Assembly (NCBI GenBank): GCA_964630295.1
Contig: CAZVTU010000014.1
Span: 1 to 13,399 of the forward strand
Direction of reading: 5' to 3'
Origin: CAZVTU01 sp964630295
GTDB lineage: Bacteria > Patescibacteriota > Minisyncoccia > Minisyncoccales > RBG-13-42-11
DNA: 13,399 nt
Shown: positions 7,527-13,358 of the stretch, piece by piece
How positions within the stretch are numbered: position 1 is the stretch's first letter
Layout: each line of letters starts with the position of its first letter
Notes under the pieces: model-generated
What the model saw: only the letters and a program-made list of their open reading frames with translations
Told to the model about the DNA's origin: nothing
Databases searched by the model: none
Made by a program: the position numbers and the translations under genes

Positions 7527-7616
7527 GGTGGGGTGCGAGAGTGGTTGAATCGGCGTGCCTGGAGAGCACGTATACGGGAAACCGTATCGTGGGTTCGAAT
7601 CCCACCCCCACCGCCA
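7527..7616 (+). tRNA. tRNA-Ser (anticodon GGA), CCA encoded
   Basis: The cloverleaf is complete. Acceptor strand GGTGGGG (7527-7533) pairs with CCCCACC (7606-7612), with discriminator G7613 and encoded CCA at 7614-7616. The anticodon stem CGTGC/GCACG (7554-7558, 7566-7570) holds loop CTGGAGA, so the anticodon is GGA at 7561-7563. A long variable arm with stem TACGG/CCGTA, diagnostic of tRNA-Ser, follows. The T arm is GTGGG-TTCGAAT-CCCAC (7589-7605). It reads UCC/UCU serine codons. Confidence 0.97.
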
Positions 7617-7644
7617 ATAATTAATTATTAATCTTTTAAAAATT

Positions 7645-8502
7645 ATGAATATTCAAAATATCTTTCAAAATTTATTACCCTGGTTATTATCCAGCGGAAT
7701 TAAAATAATTTTAATTCTAATTGCTGCAGTTTTAATTAATCGGATAGTGAAAAAGATTATCGAAAGAGCTATTAGAAAAGGAATTAAAGACGGTACTAAA
7801 GAGGCAACAGAAAAAAGACAAAAAACTTTAATTGGAATTTTTACTGGCGCTCTGAAGATTATCATTTGGTTGGTAGCTATAATGATGATTTTACCGGAAC
7901 TGGGGATAAATGTCGGACCGATTTTAGCTGGAGCAGGTATTTTAGGAGTAGCTTTAGGATTTGGTGCTCAATGGATGATAAAAGATTTCTTAGCTGGTCT
8001 TTTTATAATCTTGGAAAATCAATATCGAGTAGGAGATGTGGTTTGTTTAGATGACACCTGCGGGGGAGTAGAGGAAATAACTTTGAGAAAAACGATTCTT
8101 AGAGATTTAGATGGTAAAGTTTATCACATCCCCAATGGTTCCTTTAAAATGGCCGCTAACTTAACCAAAGGTTATTCTCGGGCTCATATGAATATTTCGG
8201 TGGCTTATAAAGAAGATTTAGATAAGGTAATGGCTTTAATAAATAAGGTAGGGAAAGAAATGGCTGAAGTTTCCCCTTGGAAAGATTACATTATAAAACC
8301 TATTCAGGTTTTAGGACCGGGACCGGATAAATTTGGTGATTCAGGAATCGAAATTAAGGTATTAGGAGAAACTAAACCCTTAAAACAATGGGATACTCTT
8401 AAAGAGTTTAGACGAAGATTAAAAATTGCTTTCGATAAGGAAGGAATTGAAATTCCTTTTCCTCAAATGTCGATTTGGCCTCGAGGAAAATGGGAAAAAT
8501 AA
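7645..8502 (+). CDS. Small-conductance mechanosensitive channel, MscS family
   Basis: This is a 285-residue membrane channel that opens under membrane tension to release solutes during osmotic down-shock. Three hydrophobic helices are seen at about 17-36, 67-88 and 90-120. The third is the pore-lining helix, with the Gly/Ala-rich stretch AGAGILGVALGFGAQ. The beta domain follows directly (YRVGDVVCLDDTCGGVEEI, then VYHIPNG near 159-165), and the C-terminal alpha/beta domain ends with IEIPFPQMSIW, a conserved MscS-family ending. The length matches the three-helix YggB type. Two cysteines in the beta-domain loop (C134, C139) are unusual but not obviously functional. It lies 28 nt after tRNA-Ser and 11 nt before dnaG, with no SD sequence. 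Confidence 0.93.
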   Translation: MNIQNIFQNLLPWLLSSGIKIILILIAAVLINRIVKKIIERAIRKGIKDGTKEATEKRQKTLIGIFTGALKIIIWLVAIMMILPELGINVGPILAGAGILGVALGFGAQWMIKDFLAGLFIILENQYRVGDVVCLDDTCGGVEEITLRKTILRDLDGKVYHIPNGSFKMAANLTKGYSRAHMNISVAYKEDLDKVMALINKVGKEMAEVSPWKDYIIKPIQVLGPGPDKFGDSGIEIKVLGETKPLKQWDTLKEFRRRLKIAFDKEGIEIPFPQMSIWPRGKWEK

Positions 8503-8513
8503 ATCCAAGATAA

Positions 8514-11435
8514 ATGCTAAACCCCATTGATGAAATCAAAAACAGATTAGATATCGTTGAGGTTATTGGGAGTTATATTAAGCTTCAAAAAGCTGGGGCT
8601 AATTTTCGAGCTCTTTGCCCTTTTCATTCAGAGAAAAAACCTTCTTTTTTTGTCTCACCAAGCCGCCAAATCTGGCATTGTTTTGGCTGTTTTGTGCCGG
8701 GCTCCTTAATAAAAACGGAAAAAGGTTTTCATAAAATAGAAGATATTCAGGTTGGAGAGAAGGTCTTAACTCATAAAGGAAGATTTATGCCGGTGATTAG
8801 GAGTCTCTGGAGGCCTTATAAAGGCAAAATTATTGATATAAAAGTTAGAAAATCAAATGAGGTTATTTCTTTGACCAGCGACCACGAAGTATATGTAATA
8901 AAAACAAAACATTGTAAATATAAGACTCGAAAAACAAGAATCTGCCAGCAGAATTGTAAAAAAAGTTGTTCTGCAAAGTTTTTCTTAAATTATAAAATTG
9001 AAAAATTACCGGCAAGAGAGCTTTCAAAGGATGATTATTTGCTTTACCCAATTAACCAAGAGATTAAAGATGTAGAATTTATTAATTTAGATAATTATTA
9101 TAATCGGAGGATTAGTAGTTATGGTCCTGATATTGGTGAGATTCCAGTTCATATAAAAGTTGATGAAAGATTCTTAAAATTAATTGGTTATTATATCGCT
9201 GAAGGAAGTAATCACCGAGCTTATATTAGATTTAGTTTAGGACCAAACGAGTTGAATTTTGCAAAAGAGATCCAAGGATTGATAAAAGAAATTTTTGGAA
9301 TAAAAGCAGCGATTCATAAAAGAAGAGGAAAAAAAACTGGTATTGAAGTTTCGGCCTGTAATTCAAAATTATCAAATATTTTCGAAAACCTATGTGGTTT
9401 ACATGCAGAACATAAGCATATTCCTTTTGAATTACAGTATTTACCTCCCAAAAAACAAAGAATATTATTAGATGCTGTTTATAAAGGCGATGGATATAGT
9501 GGCAAAGTTGCGAAATGTAAAAAAGAGAGATATTACAAAGATATCGGAACCACCTCTTTAATCTTAGCCGAGCAATTAAGAGATATCTTATTAAGATTAA
9601 ATATTGCTCCGCGCTTTTGGATGAATTCGGAGAGGGTGGATAAAAAGAAAGTTCATCATAAAAAAAATTTTATAGTAAGTTGGCAAGAAGATTATATTTT
9701 AAATTTCTCGCAATTTTATCAGAGTCCCAAAGAAAAAACTTTGTATTGGCTTCTTCCAATTAAAGAGATTAAAAAGAGGAATTTTGAAGGAGATGTTTAT
9801 AATTTGACGGTGGCTAAAGACCATTCTTATATGACACCAAATTTTGTGGTTGGGAATTGCGGAAAAGGTGGCGATATTTTTGGTTTTGTTAAAGAAATTG
9901 AAGGAGTGGAATTTGGTGATGCTTTACGAATTTTAGCCCAAAAAGCTGGAGTAGAATTAAAAAAACAGACCACTGAATATAAAAAATGGCAAACTGAGAG
10001 ACAACGGCTTTATGAAATCTGCGAATTAACAACCAAATTTTTTGAAAAACAATTAAAAGAAAGTAAAGCTGGTAAGGAAGCAAAAAAGTATCTTTTAGAG
10101 AGAGGGATTAACGAGGAGAGTTTAAAAAAATGGAGAATTGGTTATGCTCCCGATGTTTGGCAAGGATTGTCTGATTTTTTAAACTCTCAGGGTTATCGAA
10201 AAGAAGAAATCGAAAAAGCAGGTTTGGGATTAACTTCAGAAAAAGGATCCTTTTATGATCGATTTCGAGGAAGAATTATTTTTCCTATTTTTGATTTAAA
10301 TTCTCAAGTAGTGGGATTTACCGGCAGGATATTTAAAGAAAAGGACAAAGCTGAAGTGGCAAAGTATGTTAATACTCCTCAAACTTTACTTTACGATAAA
10401 AGCCGAATCTTATATGGTTTGGACAAAGCTAAGGTAGAAATTAGAAAAAAAGATTTCTGTATTTTAGTTGAAGGAAATACCGATGCGATAATGGTTTCCC
10501 AAGCCGGATTTGAAAATGTAGTAGCGACTTCAGGCACTGCTTTAACCCCTTATCAATTAAAAATCTTAAAAAGGTATTCTGATAATTTATTTACAGCATT
10601 CGATATGGATGTAGCTGGAGAATCAGCCACTAAAAGAGGAATTGATTTAGCTCAACTCCAAGGATTCAATGTTAAAGTTATCACTCTGCCGGAAGGATTG
10701 GATCCGGCAGATGTTATTCAGAAAAATCCTCAAGATTTTGAAAAATATTTAAAAGAAGCCAAGTCAATTTTAGATTTTTATTTTGAAAGTACTTTTTCTA
10801 AATTTGATAAAAAAACCCCTGAGGAAAAAAAAGAAATTGCTAAAATTTTATTACCAGTTATAAAGAGAATTCCTAATAGAATAGTTCAATCTCACTGGGT
10901 AGGAGAATTGTCTAAAAGATTAGAAGTAAAAGAAGAAGATATTGAGGAAGAATTGAAAAAAGTTAAATTAAACGGTTACTCTGAAATTTATGGGATAGAG
11001 CCAGAAGAAAGAGAGAATCTGCCACCAAAATCTCGAAAAGAATTATTAGAGGAAAGATTGGTTACTTTACTTATTAAAACCCCAGAGAATTTAAGTAAGC
11101 TTAAAGATAAGTTTTCGCTATTTTCCGAAAAAATTAAGGAGATTTTAGTTAATTTAAAGGAAAATGGCTGTTTAGATACTAAAAAACTTGATCAAGAGAT
11201 GGTTAATTTATTTAATCAATTAGCTCTAAAATCAGAATTAGAAGAAATCGAAGAAAAAGAGATAATTCCAGAAATTGAATACTGTCTTAAAGAAATTCAA
11301 TCTTTAGAAATTAAAAATAAATTGGATCAAATTTCCAAAGATTTAAAAAAAGCCGAAGAGGAAAAAGATGTTAAAAAAATTAATGACCTAACCCAAAAGT
11401 TTAGAGATATAGCTAGTCAACTGACAAATTTATGA
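8514..11435 (+). CDS. dnaG: DNA primase DnaG, interrupted by an in-frame intein
   Basis: DnaG makes RNA primers at the replication fork. The precursor is 973 residues; removing the intein at residues 59-448 leaves 583, the normal DnaG length. The N-terminal zinc-binding domain has ligands C35, H38, C56 and a fourth cysteine restored by splicing (C449), followed by GKGGDIFGFV. The TOPRIM catalytic core has Glu653 in LVEGNTDAIM and D697/D699 in FDMDVAGESA. In the spliced protein these become 263, 307 and 309, very near E. coli E265, D309 and D311. DPADVI follows. The C-terminal third is Lys/Glu-rich and helical, in the helicase-binding position but poorly conserved. The start has no SD sequence. 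The stop overlaps the sigma factor start by ATGA. If splicing fails, the zinc finger is split and primase should be inactive. Confidence 0.95.
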   Translation: MLNPIDEIKNRLDIVEVIGSYIKLQKAGANFRALCPFHSEKKPSFFVSPSRQIWHCFGCFVPGSLIKTEKGFHKIEDIQVGEKVLTHKGRFMPVIRSLWRPYKGKIIDIKVRKSNEVISLTSDHEVYVIKTKHCKYKTRKTRICQQNCKKSCSAKFFLNYKIEKLPARELSKDDYLLYPINQEIKDVEFINLDNYYNRRISSYGPDIGEIPVHIKVDERFLKLIGYYIAEGSNHRAYIRFSLGPNELNFAKEIQGLIKEIFGIKAAIHKRRGKKTGIEVSACNSKLSNIFENLCGLHAEHKHIPFELQYLPPKKQRILLDAVYKGDGYSGKVAKCKKERYYKDIGTTSLILAEQLRDILLRLNIAPRFWMNSERVDKKKVHHKKNFIVSWQEDYILNFSQFYQSPKEKTLYWLLPIKEIKKRNFEGDVYNLTVAKDHSYMTPNFVVGNCGKGGDIFGFVKEIEGVEFGDALRILAQKAGVELKKQTTEYKKWQTERQRLYEICELTTKFFEKQLKESKAGKEAKKYLLERGINEESLKKWRIGYAPDVWQGLSDFLNSQGYRKEEIEKAGLGLTSEKGSFYDRFRGRIIFPIFDLNSQVVGFTGRIFKEKDKAEVAKYVNTPQTLLYDKSRILYGLDKAKVEIRKKDFCILVEGNTDAIMVSQAGFENVVATSGTALTPYQLKILKRYSDNLFTAFDMDVAGESATKRGIDLAQLQGFNVKVITLPEGLDPADVIQKNPQDFEKYLKEAKSILDFYFESTFSKFDKKTPEEKKEIAKILLPVIKRIPNRIVQSHWVGELSKRLEVKEEDIEEELKKVKLNGYSEIYGIEPEERENLPPKSRKELLEERLVTLLIKTPENLSKLKDKFSLFSEKIKEILVNLKENGCLDTKKLDQEMVNLFNQLALKSELEEIEEKEIIPEIEYCLKEIQSLEIKNKLDQISKDLKKAEEEKDVKKINDLTQKFRDIASQLTNL
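8688..9857 (+). mobile_element. Intein with LAGLIDADG homing endonuclease inside DnaG
   Basis: This is a 390-residue protein-splicing element (precursor residues 59-448). Block A begins CFVPGSLIKTEKGFHKIED with nucleophile Cys59. Block B is LTSDHEVYV with Thr121 and His124. Block F is VYNLTVAKDHSYM with His437. Block G ends VVGN, with Asn448 followed by Cys449 as the +1 nucleophile. The penultimate residue is Gly447 instead of the usual His. Two LAGLIDADG motifs are visible, LIGYYIAEG (223-231, acidic Glu230) and LLDAVYKGDG (318-327, acidic Asp326), about 95 residues apart, so the endonuclease looks intact. A cysteine cluster (C134, C144, C148, C152) lies between block B and the endonuclease and may bind zinc. 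The junctions are firm because joining residues 58 and 449 regenerates the CFGCGKGGD primase motif. Confidence 0.95.
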
Positions 11436-12658
11436 GGAAAAAACAAAAAAAACAAAAAAAAGTTAAAAAGATAAAGAAAAAAAGAAAGAAAATTCTTCCA
11501 AAGAAAAAATCGAAAGCAAAAAAAAGATTAAAAACTCAACGAAAACAAAAGAAAGTTAAAAAGAAAAGAAAAAAAAGAGGTTTACCACTTGGGAGACCCA
11601 AAAAAGTTTTTACTTCAGAGAAATTTGAAGAATTAGTAGAAAGGGGGAGAAAGCGAGGATTTGTTACTTATTCTGAAATTCTTTATTTTTTTCCAGAGGT
11701 AGAAAGGGATCTCGATGGTCTCGAGAAACTTTATGATGATTTAGAGAAAGTAGGAATCGAAGTTAAAGAAGCTAAAGAATTACTTTCAGTGGAAGAAAAA
11801 CCAAAGAGATTAACAGGGGAAGCTGAGGTGAGGATAGATCCAGTTCAAATGTATTTAAAAGAAATTGGGAGGGTTCCTTTTGTGACTGCTGCTCAAGAAA
11901 AAGAGTTAGCCAAAAGAATTGAAAAAGGAGATGAGGAGGCAAAAAATAAATTAATGAGAGCTAATCTTAGATTAGTAGTTTCAATTGCTAAGAAATATGT
12001 GGGTAGATCCCCCAATTTAACTCTCCTAGATTTAATTCAAGAGGGGAACATTGGATTAAGAAGAGCAGTAGAAAAATTTGATTGGCGAAGAGGTTATAAA
12101 TTCTCAACCTACGCCACTTGGTGGATTCGTCAAGCTATTACTCGAGCTTTAGCTGACCAGGCCAGAACTATTCGAATTCCTGTTCATATGGTAGAAACCA
12201 TTTCTAAATACACCCAAGTAAGAAGAAGATTATTACAAGATTTAGGTCGAGAACCATTACCGGAAGAAATTGCAGCTGAAATGGGAGTGGAAGTAGATAA
12301 AGTTCATCATATTCAAAAAATTTCTCAAGAAACTGTTTCTTTAGAGACTCCAGTAGGCGAGGATGAGGAAGATTCAATTTTAGCTGAATTTATTGAAGAT
12401 GAGAAAGCTGCCCCTCCTTCTTTAGAGGCAGCCCGAACTTTGCTTAGAGAAAGATTAAAAGAAATTTTAGTCGATTTAACTCCGCGGGAACAAAAAATTT
12501 TGGCAATGAGATTTGGTTTAGAAGACGGAGTAACTCACACCTTAGAAGAAGTAGGGAGGGAGTTCGGAGTTACTCGTGAGCGAATTCGTCAAATTGAAGC
12601 TAAGGCTTTAGAGAGAATTAGAGAACATCGTTCCTTAAAAAAGTTGAAAGGATATTAA
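11432..12658 (+). CDS. rpoD: Housekeeping sigma-70 factor with a Lys/Arg-rich N-terminal tract
   Basis: This is a 408-residue primary sigma factor directing RNA polymerase to promoters. After the basic tract, residues 60-118 look like a region 1.1-type helical domain. Region 1.2 starts with DPVQMYLKEIGRVPF (136-150). Region 2 spans about 173-245 and includes NLRLVVSIAKKY, LDLIQEGNIGL and the melting/-10 segment FSTYATWWIRQAI (225-237). Region 3 follows (about 257-335), and region 4 carries LTPREQKILAMRFGL and the helix-turn-helix TLEEVGREFGVTRERIRQIEAKAL (370-392). The -10 and -35 reading parts are standard, so TATAAT/TTGACA-like promoters are expected. It overlaps the dnaG stop by 4 nt. Oddly, 34 of the first 50 residues are Lys or Arg, encoded by long A-rich runs. 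rpsU, often upstream in this operon, is absent. Confidence 0.95.
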   Translation: MRKKQKKQKKVKKIKKKRKKILPKKKSKAKKRLKTQRKQKKVKKKRKKRGLPLGRPKKVFTSEKFEELVERGRKRGFVTYSEILYFFPEVERDLDGLEKLYDDLEKVGIEVKEAKELLSVEEKPKRLTGEAEVRIDPVQMYLKEIGRVPFVTAAQEKELAKRIEKGDEEAKNKLMRANLRLVVSIAKKYVGRSPNLTLLDLIQEGNIGLRRAVEKFDWRRGYKFSTYATWWIRQAITRALADQARTIRIPVHMVETISKYTQVRRRLLQDLGREPLPEEIAAEMGVEVDKVHHIQKISQETVSLETPVGEDEEDSILAEFIEDEKAAPPSLEAARTLLRERLKEILVDLTPREQKILAMRFGLEDGVTHTLEEVGREFGVTRERIRQIEAKALERIREHRSLKKLKGY

Positions 12659-12661
12659 ATT

Positions 12662-12692
12662 AACCATAAACCTTAAACTATGAACTTTAAAC
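12662..12692 (+). repeat. Left arm of a 31-bp inverted repeat flanking the four-helix-bundle gene
   Basis: This 31-nt sequence is the reverse complement of 13062-13092 at 26 of 31 positions. It is built from TAAAC/TTTAAAC-like units and ends 1 nt before the ATG of the gene it precedes. Confidence 0.75.
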
Positions 12693-12693
12693 A

Positions 12694-13062
12694 ATGGGTC
12701 TTAAGTTTCGAGATTGGAAAATTTATAAAGATTTAAGAAAATTTAGACAAGAGGTAATAAAAGAAGTTTTACCTAAGATTCCTAAAGAAGAAAAGTTTGA
12801 AATAGTTTTACAATTAAAGCGAGCTTTAAATTCAACCATTCTTAATCTAGCTGAAGGCGCTTATAGGAAATCAGATAAAGATCTTGCTCATTTTCTTAAT
12901 CAAGCAGATACTTCATTAAATGAAGTAATCGCCTGTTTTGATATTTGTTTAGATGATAATTATATTGATGAAGGTTTACATAAAAAGTTTATTGATAAAA
13001 CTAAAAATCTTACTGCTCAATTGGCCGGCTTTCGTAAATTCTTGAAAAATTCAAAAAATTAG
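12694..13062 (+). CDS. Four-helix-bundle protein (23S rRNA intervening-sequence protein family)
   Basis: This is a 122-residue all-helical protein. The opening FRDWKIYKDLRKF, the central LQLKRALNSTILNLAEGAYRKS and the later HFLNQADTSLNEVI match the four-helix-bundle family first noticed inside intervening sequences of bacterial 23S rRNA genes. Family members form pentameric bundles with a basic surface; their biochemical role is not established. Here the gene is not in an rRNA operon but between the sigma factor gene and tRNA-Asn. It is flanked on both sides, within 1 nt of the start and beginning at the last base of the stop codon, by an imperfect inverted repeat, which suggests insertion as a cassette. 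No promoter or SD sequence is evident, so it may depend on read-through from the sigma gene. Confidence 0.9.
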   Translation: MGLKFRDWKIYKDLRKFRQEVIKEVLPKIPKEEKFEIVLQLKRALNSTILNLAEGAYRKSDKDLAHFLNQADTSLNEVIACFDICLDDNYIDEGLHKKFIDKTKNLTAQLAGFRKFLKNSKN

Positions 13063-13092
13063 TTTAAAGTTTAAAGTGTAAAGTTTATAGTT
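13062..13092 (+). repeat. Right arm of the 31-bp inverted repeat flanking the four-helix-bundle gene
   Basis: This arm begins at the final G of the TAG stop codon and is composed of GTTTAAA-like units. Its reverse complement matches 12662-12692 at 26 of 31 positions, the mismatches being isolated single bases. Confidence 0.75.
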
Positions 13093-13105
13093 GCACGTAA
13101 GTGCA
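13092..13105 (+). other. Small hairpin with a GUAA tetraloop upstream of tRNA-Asn
   Basis: TGCAC (13092-13096) and GTGCA (13101-13105) form a perfect 5-bp stem closed by GTAA, a GNRA-type tetraloop. It lies 3 nt before the tRNA 5' end and could be a processing or leader structure. It is short, so chance is possible. Confidence 0.35.
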
Positions 13106-13108
13106 CAT

Positions 13109-13180
13109 TCCGGCGTGGCGCAATGGTAGCGCGGGTGCCTGTTAAGCACTAGGTTGTAGGTTCGAATCCTACCGCCGGAG
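13109..13180 (+). tRNA. tRNA-Asn (anticodon GUU), CCA not encoded
   Basis: Acceptor strand TCCGGCG (13109-13115) pairs with CGCCGGA (13173-13179), discriminator G13180. The D stem is GCGC/GCGC. The anticodon stem GGTGC/GCACT encloses CTGTTAA, giving anticodon GTT at 13141-13143. The T arm is GTAGG-TTCGAAT-CCTAC (13156-13172). The next bases are CAA, so unlike tRNA-Ser in this window the CCA end must be added by nucleotidyltransferase. Confidence 0.97.
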
Positions 13181-13185
13181 CAAAC
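13161..13185 (+). repeat. tRNA-Asn 3' end repeat, copy 1 (within the tRNA)
   Basis: This 25-nt segment runs from the T loop to 5 nt beyond the discriminator base. It recurs directly at 13291-13314 with a single-base deletion, and its last 11 nt recur inverted at 13212-13222. Repeats of a tRNA 3' end are typical of recombinase attachment sites, although here the enclosed DNA is very short. Confidence 0.8.
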
Positions 13186-13187
13186 TG

Positions 13188-13209
13188 AAGCCCCTTTATG
13201 GGGGCTTTT
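13188..13209 (+). terminator. Hairpin terminator after tRNA-Asn
   Basis: A perfect 7-bp stem, AAGCCCC (13188-13194) with GGGGCTT (13201-13207), encloses a 6-nt loop and ends in a short T run (13206-13209). It lies 8 nt after the tRNA. The weak T tract suggests incomplete termination. Confidence 0.6.
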
Positions 13210-13211
13210 AG

Positions 13212-13314
13212 GTTTGCTCCGGGTGGTGTGTTGAGAACCTATCTTCCCGTGAGCCCTTGGGGCAGATTCCGCTTGCCTTCGGGTAAACTCTTCGATCCTA
13301 CCGCCGGAGCAAAC
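13212..13314 (+). ncRNA. Candidate structured RNA or tRNA-derived palindromic element, unidentified
   Basis: This 103-nt segment has 59 G or C bases (about 57%), far above its surroundings. Its ends form a perfect 11-bp stem, 13212-13222 with 13304-13314, extendable by about five pairs past a bulged G. Inside are GCCC/GGGC (13253-13256, 13260-13263) and a UUCG-tetraloop hairpin (TTGCC-TTCG-GGTAA, 13273-13286), giving a plausible three-way junction. A strong terminator follows at 13316. Both ends derive from or resemble the tRNA-Asn 3' end. I looked for the conserved SRP RNA domain IV and for tmRNA features and found neither. No reading frame of note is present. It could be a small RNA, an attachment-site remnant or a small palindromic repeat; the strand is assumed from the terminator. 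Confidence 0.4.
13291..13314 (+). repeat. tRNA-Asn 3' end repeat, copy 2
   Basis: This 24-nt direct repeat of 13161-13185 lacks one A in the T loop and is otherwise identical, including the 5 nt beyond the tRNA. Upstream of the T loop the similarity stops, so it is not a second full tRNA gene. Confidence 0.8.
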
Positions 13315-13315
13315 A

Positions 13316-13342
13316 AAAAAATCGCCAAGAGGGCGATTTTTT
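13316..13342 (+). terminator. Strong intrinsic terminator
   Basis: A perfect 11-bp stem, 13316-13326 with 13332-13342, has a 5-nt loop, a GC-rich core ATCGCC/GGCGAT, and A6/T6 arms that provide the U tract. The A tract could also serve the opposite strand. It closes the tRNA-Asn/structured-RNA unit just before the next gene. Confidence 0.85.
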
Positions 13343-13358
13343 GATAGAATAAAATAAT

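Noticed and set aside
7616..7629. Perfect 14-bp palindrome AATAATTAATTATT after tRNA-Ser as an operator
   Set aside because: It is made only of A and T in an AT-rich spacer, starts at the CCA end of the tRNA, and has no second copy nearby; chance is likely.
7866..8054. Small forward reading frame inside the MscS gene
   Set aside because: It is a shadow in another frame of the strongly conserved channel gene, with no independent signal.
8688..9857. Intein as a recent arrival with foreign base composition
   Set aside because: Its AT-richness and codon choice look like those of the surrounding primase sequence, so there is no compositional sign of recent transfer.
13212..13314. SRP RNA, tmRNA or a second full tRNA
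   Set aside because: The GGAA-loop and adjacent GC-rich core of SRP RNA are missing on both strands, there is no tmRNA tag frame or complete tRNA-like domain, and only the tRNA 3' end is repeated.
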